Assembly (NCBI GenBank): GCA_012295225.1
Contig: WMKK01000014.1
Location: forward strand, 280,817 to 344,816
Reading direction: 5' to 3'
Length of the DNA stretch: 64,000 nt
DNA from: Ostreococcus mediterraneus
Taxonomy: Eukaryota; Chlorophyta; Mamiellophyceae; Mamiellales; Bathycoccaceae
Part shown: piece by piece, positions 45,872-55,866 of the stretch
Layout: each line of letters opens with the position of its first letter
How positions within the stretch are numbered: position 1 is the first letter of the stretch
The notes under the pieces: generated by a model
The model's database searches: none
What the model was told of the DNA's origin: nothing
The model's input: the letters and a program-made list of their open reading frames with translations, nothing else
Translations under genes and position numbers: made by a program

Positions 45872-47965
45872 ATGGGCGCGCGAGCGCCGAGGCGCGGCGT
45901 GGTGACGCGATCGAATGCGCAGGGTGGTGTGGGGGTGACGAAACGCCGACGGGTGGCGATTTTCGTGGAACCGAGTCCGTTTAGTCACGTGAGCGGGATG
46001 AAGAATCGCTTTCTGCGGTTGATTGAAAACTTGCGCGATATGGGTGATGATGTGGTTGTGATTACGCCAGATCGCAACCCTCCTGAAGAGTATTATGGGG
46101 CTAAAGTCATCGGCTTGCGCGGGTTCGTGCTGCCGTTTTACGGCACGGACACGCTGTTGCTTTCGTTTGGGTTTGACGGGCGCATCGCCAAGGAGTTTAG
46201 AGAAAACAAGCCGGATTTGGTGCACTGTGCGGTGCCTGGAGGGATGATTAACGGCGCGATGTGGTACTGTAAGACGATGAATATTCCCCTCGTCGAGTCG
46301 TATCACACGCACATTCCGCATTATATTCCCAGGTACACGTGGGCGGGTCTGGTGAAGCCGATGTGGGACTTTATTCGTTTTTGGAACAAGCAAGCGTCTA
46401 CAATGTTGGTGACGTCAAGCATCATGGAAGAAGAACTTCGTTCGATGGGGTGTACAAATTTACAAGTCTGGCAGAAAGGTGTGGACACGGTGGCTTTCAA
46501 CCCGAGATTCAAGAGCGAAGAAATGAAAAAGCGGTTAAGCGGCGGACGCGACGGTCCAGTCATCGGGTGCGTCGGTCGTTTGGGCGCCGAAAAGAACTTG
46601 TACGCGTTGAAGACTATTTTAGAAAAGTGCCCTGGAGTGAATTTGGCAATCATTGGTGACGGTCCCGAGCGTGCGGCGCTCGAAAAGCATTTTGCAGGCA
46701 CGAACACAGTGTTTACTGGAATGATTACAGGCGACGACTTGGCCGCTGCATACGCGTCGCTCGACATCTTCATCATGCCTAGTGAAAGCGAAACACTTGG
46801 TTTTGTCGTCATGGAGTCCATGGCGTCGGGCGTACCCGTCGTCGCGGTTGCGGCTGGTGGTTTGTTGGACATTCTGACCAACCCAGGTGAAATCGGTTTG
46901 CTCTATCCGAGCGGCGATTACGACAAGGCGGCTGAGCACATTCGATTTTTGCTCGAAAATGAAGCCGAGCGTCAGCGCATGGGAGAAGCCAGTCGCCAAG
47001 ACGTCGAAAAGTGGGGTTGGATGTCATCCAACCAAAAGTTGCGCGAGACTCAGTACGACAAGGCGTTGGCTCGCTTCTTCAGGTTGCAAAGTCTCCAAAA
47101 AGTCTCCAAAGCGATTGGCGTTCGACGACGCATTGCGAAAGCGTTAGATGTTTTGGTATCTGGTCAATACGCTTTGTCGGTTGCAGTGTTCGCTGCTGCC
47201 GTGTGTGCGCTCCTTTTCACTCGACAACCCGTAGTGGCGGCGGCCAAAGTGAAGGCTGCTTTCGGCGCTTCAACCTGGCTTCAAGCTAGCGAGGCGGCGT
47301 TGAACGCCACTGGACCCGTACTTGCGCCAATCATTCTCACGGCGATGACCACGGCTGCGGCGATTATTCCATTCGTTCCCACGCAGCCTTTGTTCATCAT
47401 GGCTGGCTTATTTTTTGGCCCGACATATGGCGCCGTCATCGGACTCACGGCGGCACTTCTGGCGACAGTAATCGCCGCCTCTGCCACCCGTGTGCGTGGA
47501 TACTCGCAGGTGAGCTCCGACGTTGCTCAAGCTGGTAAAGTAGGCGCGCCTGCTCGGCGGTTGTTGCGCGCGCAGTTGAAAAAGGTGAACCGCGCGCTCA
47601 ACGGAGAAGGCGACGCCTTCACGCAAGGCTTGAAAGTCGCCCTCATGCGCCTGCTCCCTCATGCTCCATTCACGGTGACCAATTACCTCTTAGGCCTCAC
47701 CCGTGTACCACTAAGCGCCATTACCGCTGGTACCACCATCGGTATGGCGCCTTGGGTGGTCTTCTATGCCCTCATCGGCGCCAACGGCAGAGGCGTGCTC
47801 GAATCCGGCGCTCGCGTCAGCGACGTCGCCGCCTCCCTTCTCAAAGGATTCCACATCCCCAGTCTCCTCACCACCACCGAGATTACTCTCGTCGCTCTGT
47901 GTACTTTGCTTCTATTGCTTCGTCCGGCTTCACCCGCCGAGCCGCTCGTCGCGACGCGCGCGTAG
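45872..47965 (+). CDS. SQD2: Sulfoquinovosyltransferase SQD2 fused to a DedA/VTT (TVP38-like) domain
   Basis: The N-terminal part (about 30-430) is a GT4 glycosyltransferase that moves sulfoquinovose to diacylglycerol. It shows VEPSPFSHVSGMKNRF, ESYHTHIPHYIPRYTW, KGVDTVAFNPRF, IGDGPERAALEK and MPSESETLGFVVMES, all SQD2-like. Such proteins normally end near here. This one continues about 230 residues as a polytopic VTT/SNARE-associated domain: PFVPTQPLFIMAGLFFGPTYGAVIGL, then LMRLLPHAPFTVTNYLLGLTRVPL and GMAPWVVFYALIG. The frame is continuous with no stop or splice site. The start is uncertain: 45872 gives a short basic transit peptide, ATGs at 45668 and 45626 extend it, and the latter overlaps the divergent gene's ATG. 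Confidence 0.88.
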   Translation: MGARAPRRGVVTRSNAQGGVGVTKRRRVAIFVEPSPFSHVSGMKNRFLRLIENLRDMGDDVVVITPDRNPPEEYYGAKVIGLRGFVLPFYGTDTLLLSFGFDGRIAKEFRENKPDLVHCAVPGGMINGAMWYCKTMNIPLVESYHTHIPHYIPRYTWAGLVKPMWDFIRFWNKQASTMLVTSSIMEEELRSMGCTNLQVWQKGVDTVAFNPRFKSEEMKKRLSGGRDGPVIGCVGRLGAEKNLYALKTILEKCPGVNLAIIGDGPERAALEKHFAGTNTVFTGMITGDDLAAAYASLDIFIMPSESETLGFVVMESMASGVPVVAVAAGGLLDILTNPGEIGLLYPSGDYDKAAEHIRFLLENEAERQRMGEASRQDVEKWGWMSSNQKLRETQYDKALARFFRLQSLQKVSKAIGVRRRIAKALDVLVSGQYALSVAVFAAAVCALLFTRQPVVAAAKVKAAFGASTWLQASEAALNATGPVLAPIILTAMTTAAAIIPFVPTQPLFIMAGLFFGPTYGAVIGLTAALLATVIAASATRVRGYSQVSSDVAQAGKVGAPARRLLRAQLKKVNRALNGEGDAFTQGLKVALMRLLPHAPFTVTNYLLGLTRVPLSAITAGTTIGMAPWVVFYALIGANGRGVLESGARVSDVAASLLKGFHIPSLLTTTEITLVALCTLLLLLRPASPAEPLVATRA

Positions 47966-48186
47966 TTCTGCACCCGTTGTCTTTCTGTGCCAACACGACA
48001 CAAAAATCATAAACCCAAAGCACGACGCGCCACAACGCACGACGCGCGCGCGCGCCCGCCCGCGCGTCGCGCAGCGCGCACGGAGCGCTCACGCGCGCGC
48101 GCTCACGCCGCGACGTTCCCCGCGCGCTCACGATCGCCCGAGAGACTCGTCGTCAATAAAGTGCACCGTCTTGGGACAGAGCCCCC

Positions 48187-48702
48187 ATGTCGCGAGCTAC
48201 CGCGCCCGTGCGCGCGCCACACGCGTTCATCCGCGCCAAAGCGCGCGCGACGCAGAGAAAATATCCGTTCCCATCGACGGCCGCGCGTGCATCAAAGTTT
48301 CCGGCGGTGAGCTTTGATGGGCTCACGCCCGAAGAGAAGGCGAGTAAGGCGCTGGTCAACCTCTTCACCATGGCCGCGACGCGCGTCATTTTGGACCAGA
48401 TGTCTGGCACGAGGCATCGAAGTCCGATGTTTAATAAGATTGTGGATTACCTGCAAGAGCATCCGCTTCGCAACGGCAACGAATGGCTGTCGCAGTTGAT
48501 GGCGCATGAGGAATTAGACTATAGACTCGTGGCGGTGCGAATCATCGAAACCCGAAAAGCACTCGCCGACACCGAGTTTGATTACGAGCACATGCAAGAG
48601 GCGGCGTTGAAAGGGATCACGGAGGAGAATTTAGAGTTGAGTCGGGAATATTTATCGTGTTCGCTCGACGCGGATGAACATGTGGATGATCTACATGTGT
48701 AA
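48187..48702 (+). CDS. Small plastid-targeted protein, unknown function
   Basis: A 171-aa protein. The first 40 residues (SRATAPVRAPHAFIRAKARATQRK) look like a chloroplast transit peptide. The mature part is mainly helical and acidic: EEKASKALVNLFTMAATRVIL, then SPMFNKIVDYLQEHP, EWLSQLMAHEELDYRLVAVRIIETRKALADTE. It reads like a conserved protein, and I have the impression that land plants have relatives, but I cannot name the family. No catalytic motif is visible. Confidence 0.75.
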   Translation: MSRATAPVRAPHAFIRAKARATQRKYPFPSTAARASKFPAVSFDGLTPEEKASKALVNLFTMAATRVILDQMSGTRHRSPMFNKIVDYLQEHPLRNGNEWLSQLMAHEELDYRLVAVRIIETRKALADTEFDYEHMQEAALKGITEENLELSREYLSCSLDADEHVDDLHV

Positions 48703-48852
48703 ACAAAAAGCCCCCGCGGGTCGACTGACGACTGAGAGAACCAGAGAAACCGCTGAAACCACCATTGATTTATGCCCCTTACGTTAGCGCGCGATGCATG
48801 AAATATTTATTCATACACATTCGTTTGTTCGCGTCGCCGCTCAGGCGGAACG

Positions 48853-51012
48853 ATGACGACGATAGCGCAGCATAGCTTTCCAAAGTTGACACCCACGCGA
48901 AAGCGCGCGGCGTCCAACCGACACGTCAAACCGCGGCTCGTCGCGATGCCCTCGGCATCGGACATCGCCCGCGGATTTCGCATCGCAACCTCCTCAGATG
49001 GTTTCCCATCGTCCTCCGTCGTTCGCTTCGCGTCGCGAACCGCACACGCCCCACCGCTGCTCGCGGCGCGCGTCGCGGTGAGCTCCACTCGAGCCGTGCT
49101 GAGCGAGCTCAAACACGCCTCGGTGCCGCTCGCGCAGTTTGCATCCTTCACCACGCGCATAGTATGGCTCAGACGTGCGCGACGCCGGCGTGGACCGCTC
49201 GTAGCGGCGATTGTGGCGGCGACGAGCGCGATAATACACGCCCAACGCAGCGCGGGGACTGGATTCAGACGCTTCGGCGTCGCTCGGCTAGCTGAACTCT
49301 TGGCGAGCGCCAAGCCCCTGCCGCTCATCACCGGTCGCACAGCGCTAGTCATCGCCGCCGCGGCGCCGTATAAATGCTTTGTGCGCAAGTTTGCAAAGCT
49401 CGCGGCGAGAGTGTGTAAAATTCCAGCGGTGCGCGTAAAGTTGCAACGGCACGCGAAACGGTTGGGAAAATTACTTGCAAAGAATAAAGTGCGCACAGAA
49501 GTGAGCTCGTATAGATTAGCGGTGAACGAGGCGTGGGAAGTGCTCGAAGAGACGCTACCAAGGGACGTATTGGTGGCGATGAGGCACGCAGAGGGGCAAT
49601 TGGCAACGATCGCGCGATTTACGGGGGCGAAGAGCCGACGAAGACGTGGGACATCGAGCAGGGAAGGAGGGAATGATGTGAGCGATGGAAGCGGGAGTGA
49701 TAATGATAGCGACGATGATGGGTCAACAACAGGGCTTGCGGCGAGGTATGAGCGTCAAGCGGAGCATCGACGGTTGATTACGCGTCCAGTGGGATGGATG
49801 AAGGGCGGCGTGCAGCGGTTGCAACGGTTACCCGCTGTGGTGTATGAAAGCGTTGTAGCCACGGATACTGGACACGGTGCCGTGCTCGTGCTTCCGCCGG
49901 AGTTTGAAATTCACGCGTTGAAGAATAAAATTTCTCCGGCGGCGCGTACGAAATTCACGGATACGCAGTTATCGGCGTTTATTTTGCAGTATAGGAATAT
50001 TTCTGCCGCTGCACTCGCCGTGGAGCGCTCGTTGCAGTGGCGTAAAAGGTACAAGTTTTTGAACGAAACCAACCTGAAAAAGTTTTCAAACGTTGCATTC
50101 ATTCATGGTCCGCGACAAACTTGGAGTGGAGGCTATCAACTCGTATTGAGACTTCGAGACGCTATGGATGCGGTCGGTATGGAGGGATTGGATGAAGTCG
50201 TCGCGGCGGTGATGACGCAAGCCGAACAGCAATGGATCGCGTTGAAAAATTCTCATGGCGCCATGCGTGGACGATTAGTCGCATTAGTGGACTGTTCAGG
50301 CATAGATTTGACGTCGTTTCCGATATCTCTCGTCGCCACAACACTGGTGACACTAGATGCCAACTACCCACAGCTGGCGTGCGAAGTACACGTCATCAAC
50401 GTGTGGTGGTTGATGCGCCGTGCACTTCAGATTCTCCTCGAAGTCGTCAGCAGCAACACGAAAGGAAGAGTGAAGATTTATCAAGCCGACTTTGATGGCA
50501 TCGAAAAGCTTCACGAAAAGTTTTCACCGCACATTTTACCTCGATGCATCGTTGGTGGGAAATGTCATTGCCACCGATGCAAGACGCAGGCATTCGCCGT
50601 GCGACCATCCGCGAGAGCACTAGCGGGATCTTGGCGCGGTTTAACCTGGCAACAAATGTCTGGGTCTCAACGTCGACAGTATTTGCGCCACTTGGCGGTG
50701 TACTCTATCGCGCTCGCGGTGTTTTATCCCATGTTTTACTTCCGCATGACTGTGCACCCAGTCATGGCGACGACGTTGGCCATGATGCGCCGGTGGGGCT
50801 TCCGACGACGCTTTGGCGCGATGCTATTCGTCTCCCTAGTCCTCGCTGGATTCACATGGCAGTTCGTGCAGACCACGGGTTTTGGAGAAGTCCAGCTCAA
50901 CTGGGCACACGATCGACTGATATGGGCGCAAGGAGTGTTGAATGCCACGATGGCGTACGTGCTCGATAAACGCGCATTCGAGCTCGTGCAAGCATCGCGC
51001 GGTGTAGAGTAG
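48853..51012 (+). CDS. Sec14-like (CRAL-TRIO) lipid-binding protein with C-terminal membrane segments
   Basis: A 719-aa protein. The N-terminal 300 residues are basic and Ala-rich, then Ser/Asp-rich. The CRAL-TRIO part runs about 370-570. It shows a CRAL-N-like helix (FILQYRNISAAALAVERSLQWRKRYKF), RLVALVDCSGIDLTSFP, then NYPQLACEVHVINVWWLMRRALQILLEVV and KGRVKIYQ, the normal Sec14 order. After a Cys/His patch (GGKCHCHRCK) come two or three hydrophobic segments (about 615-690). Sec14 proteins exchange phosphatidylinositol and other lipids between membranes; a membrane-tethered form is inferred here. Confidence 0.8.
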   Translation: MTTIAQHSFPKLTPTRKRAASNRHVKPRLVAMPSASDIARGFRIATSSDGFPSSSVVRFASRTAHAPPLLAARVAVSSTRAVLSELKHASVPLAQFASFTTRIVWLRRARRRRGPLVAAIVAATSAIIHAQRSAGTGFRRFGVARLAELLASAKPLPLITGRTALVIAAAAPYKCFVRKFAKLAARVCKIPAVRVKLQRHAKRLGKLLAKNKVRTEVSSYRLAVNEAWEVLEETLPRDVLVAMRHAEGQLATIARFTGAKSRRRRGTSSREGGNDVSDGSGSDNDSDDDGSTTGLAARYERQAEHRRLITRPVGWMKGGVQRLQRLPAVVYESVVATDTGHGAVLVLPPEFEIHALKNKISPAARTKFTDTQLSAFILQYRNISAAALAVERSLQWRKRYKFLNETNLKKFSNVAFIHGPRQTWSGGYQLVLRLRDAMDAVGMEGLDEVVAAVMTQAEQQWIALKNSHGAMRGRLVALVDCSGIDLTSFPISLVATTLVTLDANYPQLACEVHVINVWWLMRRALQILLEVVSSNTKGRVKIYQADFDGIEKLHEKFSPHILPRCIVGGKCHCHRCKTQAFAVRPSARALAGSWRGLTWQQMSGSQRRQYLRHLAVYSIALAVFYPMFYFRMTVHPVMATTLAMMRRWGFRRRFGAMLFVSLVLAGFTWQFVQTTGFGEVQLNWAHDRLIWAQGVLNATMAYVLDKRAFELVQASRGVE

Positions 51013-51112
51013 TAATGTAACGATAATCCATCTTTTGTTGTATGTATGCATGTTGTTGGTTTTACAAATATTAACGATGTATCGCGTATCTAAATTCATG
51101 TCCATGTGTCCA

Positions 51113-51208
51113 TTACCAGCCACCGTTGCCGCCGTAGCCTCCGTTGCCACCGCCGCCGTAGCCGCCGCCATTGAACGCGTTTTGATTTTGGTATCCACCG
51201 CCGCCGTA

Positions 51209-51242
<34 letters not shown>

Positions 51243-53893
51243 TTCGGGCACGCATTTGCGAAGTGACCGACATTACCGCATTTGTAGCACGTACTGTTCG
51301 CCTTGGCACCGCCACCACCGCCGCCGCCATATGAAGAGTTGCCTCCGCCAAACGCGTTGTACGAATTTCCACCGCCGCCGCCGTTAGCCTTTTGCGGACA
51401 GTCCTTCGCCCAGTGCCCAGATTGCTTACACACATAGCACTCTCCCTTCGCACCGCCACCGCCACCGCCACCGCCGCCAAAACCACCGTTCATGGGCGCT
51501 GAATCGTTGTATCCACCGTACGCGGGCGCTTGCGCGCCAGCCTGATTCCAACCCTGCGCCGCAGCTTGTTCCCCGTACGTCGGCGCCTTGTTCGACGGCA
51601 TTTGCCCAAACGTATCCGACGCGCGCTTCTTAGTCGGCGCCACATACGCATCAACATCCTCACCGAGTTCAATCTTCTCAATAGCCTTGAGTAATTTCTT
51701 ACTCTCATCGGCATAGTTGGTGATTGGCGTAAACTCGAGCAAGTGACGCTTGACGCGCGGCACATCGTTGTAATCGTCGACAGAAAGCTTCATGCGCACG
51801 TTGGCGTGCTGGAACAACTTGTCAATTTGAATTTGTTCGTACTTGTCTGGTTCCGTTTCAAAGATTTCCTTCATTTGCGACGCAGTGTAACCAAAGATTT
51901 TGTCGCCAACTTCTCCAAACAAACTCACCCACGCCTCACCCGAGTGATCAGCGAATAACATGCTGTGAATGTATACCCATTCCGCGGCTTCGATTACTTC
52001 GCCCTGGTGACGGTCGCACATCCACGATCCGGTGGCGTCGTCGCGGCGGAGTTTCTTCTTGCATACGCGGTCGCCGTGCATGCGTGGGCATGCTGGGTAG
52101 AAGTTTCCATCAACAGCTTTGTTGTTGAACATTTTCAAGTGACAACGGCACGAGACATACGCGGTGGCAGACTGGTCGCCTTGAGCGAGCATACCTTCGC
52201 CGACTTCAAGAATCTTGGCCATGGAGAGTTCGTTGGAGGAGCGTCCGCCGCTCGCACCTTGACCACTGAGCGACGTGACTTCTGCAGTCGAGCCGCCGTT
52301 GTCAAACCACGCACGCATCGCAGCCGCTTCATTGCAATCTGGATTGATTTCCACGAGCGTACTTCCGACGGTGCCTAAATTCTTTCCTTGAAACTCGCCG
52401 ATGCGCGCGTTCTTAATCGCCACCACTGGACTTTCACCTGCGGCGATGAGCGACTCCACAGGGCCACCCAAATCAATTGCGTGCGGGCTCCAGAGCGTAA
52501 GTTCGATAGAATGGTTTGAGTCATCGCGAATGTAAATTGAACGCTTTTGCGTCTCACCGCCGTCACGCTTCATAATCGTTTGCAAATCGCCAATGGTGTA
52601 CGCGATACCGATGACGTCGCAGAACTCCCCAGCATCCGTCGCGCCAACTTCAGCAAGCTTCTTAAATTTGTACTGCACCTTGGCGATTTCGCGCTCAGCT
52701 TCAGGGCACGGAATGAAAGTGGTGTTTTGATCAACTTTCATCTCGTACTGAGAAATTGCGTACTTGGGATTCCGCGCTGTGGTCAACTGCGCCTTGGAAA
52801 TTTCATACACGCCACCCGACACGAGCTCTTGAGAAAAACGAATGGCAGTGTCACCAAAGCACACGGCTTTCATTTCTCCACCATCGGCATCAAGAATCTC
52901 GAATCCGAGCACCTTACCCTCACCTTTTTGATTGTGATACGAACGTAACTCGAGTTTTGACGTGATGCGCGCGCGAATCGTCCAGCGGCTTTGATACGGA
53001 TTCAAGTCGCGAATGTTCATAATCTTCCCCGGAGCTTCATTGCGCGCGGTTGGGCCACCTTGCTGACGATATTGCTGCTGCGGTTGCCCACCATACCCGC
53101 CTTGCTGCGCGCCGCCGTATCCGCCCTGCTGCGCGCCGCCGTATCCACCTTGCTGCGCGCCGCCGTACTGTTGCGCCGGTGGCGCGACGCTCGCCGACGT
53201 TGAATACTGCTGCTGCGGCTGCGGCTGCTGCGGTTGGTCTCCGTACCCGCCGCCCATGCCCGCATTCGCACCGTACGCATTGCGCTGCACCGGTGCAAAC
53301 GGCTGCTGCGCCACCATCGACCCTTGCTGCTGCGGCTCCGGCTCATGTTTGTACTGACGCGGCTGCCCGACGACGCCCGACGCCTGATCCAACACATCCA
53401 CATCCATGACAATCAAAACCCTGTAAATGACGCAACGCGAACGACGCCGAACCGTCAGTCACACACGAATGCATAAACAATAAACTCACAATCGCTCTCG
53501 ACCTCTCTCGCGCGCGCGACGCGCGACATTCGCGCGTCAAAAACCACCACTCGCACCCTCCGAGACGCCGCCCTCGCGGTGCCCACAAACGCGACATCGC
53601 ATCCAAAACCCCCTCACGCACATTTTTTTCGACACCTCCTGCACCGTATACTCCTTCAACTTCATAATCGTAAATTTATTCACCCGTCCAGCGTCCACGA
53701 GCTCGTTCATCGACGTCGAAAGCAACCCTTGCGCGGCGTGATCGCCATCGCTGCACAGGATTCGAAACCGCCGCTCGCCCGTCTTCGCCGCCAGGGGCTT
53801 GATGTCGAACACTTGCACGATGGGCGAAAACGACGGGTCGTTGGGGTTGTCGAATATGTGCGGGATCGAACGCGGCGTCAGCGCGGGCGCCAT
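51113..53893 (-). CDS. RPA1: Replication protein A large subunit (RPA1) with zinc knuckles, two exons
   Basis: Single-strand DNA-binding protein for replication, repair and recombination. Exon 1 (53893-53622) encodes the N-terminal protein-interaction OB fold (SPIVQVFDIKPL, then RILCSDGDHAAQGLLSTSMNELV). Exon 2 (53420-51113) begins GGTTTTG, and the join reads KKMVLIVMDVDVL, as in RPA1. The total is 859 aa. A Gln/Gly-rich linker with GGYGGAQQ repeats precedes DBD-A (IMNIRDLNPYQSRWTIRARITSK) and DBD-B. DBD-C follows with its zinc ribbon (CRCHLK, CPRMHG, CDRHQG). The C terminus adds two CCHC knuckles (CYVCKQSGHWAKDC and CYKCGNVGHFANAC) in Gly-rich sequence, as in some plant RPA1 paralogues. Confidence 0.93.
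53421..53621 (-). other. Intron of RPA1
   Basis: 201 bp, donor GTGCGTGAG, CTGACGG core about 35 nt before a TTACAG acceptor. Phase 2: exon 1 ends in AT and exon 2 begins with G, making the Met codon of KKMVLIV. Confidence 0.85.
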
Positions 53894-54190
53894 CGCGGTC
53901 GCGTGCGTCGTCGAATGCCGCGAGACGCGCGTCCGGCTGTCGCCGCGATTTGAATCTGCATCGCAATCGTGAGGTGCCGAGTGTCCGAGTTTTGCCCCCG
54001 ATCCGACCGATAAACCAGGCACCGTGACGACCAAACCCATATTATGCATATACACAACTCCCTGTGTGGGACGCGCGTCGCCGCAACGACCATGGTGCCA
54101 TGTTTTGTGCACGTACATGGCACACCAGGCGGTTGAGTATACACGCGTTCGGTCACGATTGGTCGTTGTGTGGGTCCGCACCTGACGTCG

Positions 54191-55228
54191 ATGCCGGGCG
54201 TCGTCTCGCGTCACTCTGCGCGTCGCATGCGCGTCGCCCGGGGCTCGTTCGTCGCGCGCGTGTGCTCGGAAATCGCGCGCACGACCGCGGGTGTGCGGGG
54301 CGAGCGCGCGGCGCGCGCGGCGGGGCGCGTGGACGAGCGTGGCGGTCGGGCGAGAAGCGCCACAATCGTGCGCCGCGCCAGCGCGAGCGAGACGTCGCCG
54401 ACGACAACGACGACGATGGTGCTGCCGTTCGTGGAGGATAGATACGGTGGAGTCATCGTGGATGATGCGATGTTTGATGCGGAGGAGTTGCTCGGGGGCG
54501 ATCCCGTGGCGTTCGCGCGCGCGTTGGATGGGTCGGTGGAGACGTGGCGCGCGCGCGGGACGCGAGGCGTGTGGTTGAAGGTTGCGCTCGAGCGCGCGGC
54601 GCACGTGCCGGTGGCGACATCGCGCGGGTTTGTGTTTCATCACGCGGAGAAGGAGTATGTGATGCTGACGAAGTGGTTACCGGAGGATGAGGCGTCGACG
54701 ATACCGGCGAATGCGTCGCATCAAGTGGGCGTGGGCGCGTTTGTGCTGGATAAAGAGACTCGTCGGGTTCTTTTAGTGCAGGAGTTACGCGGGCCAGCGG
54801 CGAATCGGGACTTGTGGAAGATGCCTACTGGGTTATTAGAGGCGGGGGAGGATGTGCCGATTGCGGCGATGCGGGAGGTGATGGAGGAAACTGGGATCGA
54901 CACGGAGTTTGACACGGTTATCGGCTGCCGTCACGCGCACGTCGGCGCTTTTGGTAAATCCGACATGTTTTTCTGCGTCGGCCTGGTCGTGAAGGATGGT
55001 GCTTCGCGAGAGATCACTATCCAACCGCAAGAGATCGCCAAAGCGAAGTGGGCGACGATGGAGGAGTTTTTGGACAATCCACACATCGAACCGGGGTCAC
55101 ACGCGTGGGCGCTGCACGCGCTGTGCGAAAAATGGGCCAACGACGAGTACGCGGGCATACGAGCGAANAAGCTGCCGCTGGGTTTTGGACGTCCTGGTGA
55201 AGTCTACACCTACGTTGCGCACGAATGA
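54191..55228 (+). CDS. Nudix hydrolase
   Basis: A 345-aa protein from the ATG at 54191. The Nudix box is complete: GLLEAGEDVPIAAMREVMEETGID fits G-x5-E-x7-REUXEExGU, with the metal-binding REVMEE in place. Upstream is a pre-Nudix domain (GVWLKVALERAAHVPVATSRGFVFHH), as in NUDT6 and plant NUDT2/5/6/7/8-type enzymes acting on ADP-ribose or NADH. The first 75 residues are Arg/Ser rich and look like an organelle presequence; the Met at 54416 (MVLPFVEDRYGG) would give a cytosolic form. One N at 55167 leaves one residue unread near the end. Confidence 0.9.
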   Translation: MPGVVSRHSARRMRVARGSFVARVCSEIARTTAGVRGERAARAAGRVDERGGRARSATIVRRASASETSPTTTTTMVLPFVEDRYGGVIVDDAMFDAEELLGGDPVAFARALDGSVETWRARGTRGVWLKVALERAAHVPVATSRGFVFHHAEKEYVMLTKWLPEDEASTIPANASHQVGVGAFVLDKETRRVLLVQELRGPAANRDLWKMPTGLLEAGEDVPIAAMREVMEETGIDTEFDTVIGCRHAHVGAFGKSDMFFCVGLVVKDGASREITIQPQEIAKAKWATMEEFLDNPHIEPGSHAWALHALCEKWANDEYAGIRAXKLPLGFGRPGEVYTYVAHE

Positions 55229-55371
55229 GTCTTTATTAGCTAGTTGATTGGATTGTAAGAGTCCGTATTTGTTGTAGCCAAACTTTTTCAATAACCCTCA
55301 GCAACATCCCGTCACGCCTCAGTCCGCGACGCGACTTCCGCCCGTGGAGTCACAGCGACTGCATACACGAG

Positions 55372-55815
55372 ATGTACACGTGCACTTTGTCGCGCCTGCT
55401 CGCGCCACACGCGCAGTCGAGCGCGCCTACGAGCGCCCAGTCTCGTCGCTCGCCGCTCGCGCGACGGCCATCTTCGCAGCCGCTCCAACGTCAACTCGTC
55501 GTCGCGCGTGGGAAGAAGAAGAGCAAAAAAGATGTGCAGATGTCCGAGGCGGCGTGGTTTTTAGATCAATTCAAGTACCAACAACGCTACAAGGCGCAGA
55601 CAAATGTGTTTAGTATGCCCACGAAGGAGCTCCCGGGTGGGGAAAAGCTCACTGCGGAGGGCGTGGCGGTTGGGGTGTTGGTTGGTTTTATCGCCCTATG
55701 GTTTGGGTCGATATCGATCAAGCTCGTGTCGATTACATGGGCGCTGATTTTTACAACGCTCAAGTACGCGGCCATTGCCGGAGTGTTGGTGTTTCTCGGG
55801 ATTGTTGCGTCGTGA
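55372..55815 (+). CDS. Small plastid membrane protein, unknown function
   Basis: A 147-aa protein. The first 45 residues (CTLSRLLAPHAQSSAPTSAQS, then RRSPLARR) look like a chloroplast transit peptide. A Lys-rich stretch, a polar helix (AAWFLDQFKYQQRYKAQTN) and two hydrophobic segments follow (GVAVGVLVGFIALWFGSISI and IFTTLKYAAIAGVLVFLGIV). The layout suggests a thylakoid or envelope protein with two membrane passes. I do not recognise the family. Confidence 0.72.
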   Translation: MYTCTLSRLLAPHAQSSAPTSAQSRRSPLARRPSSQPLQRQLVVARGKKKSKKDVQMSEAAWFLDQFKYQQRYKAQTNVFSMPTKELPGGEKLTAEGVAVGVLVGFIALWFGSISIKLVSITWALIFTTLKYAAIAGVLVFLGIVAS

Positions 55816-55866
55816 CGCTGTCGAGACGCTTTTATAGAAGACACACGTAGACCTTGTACATGATAG

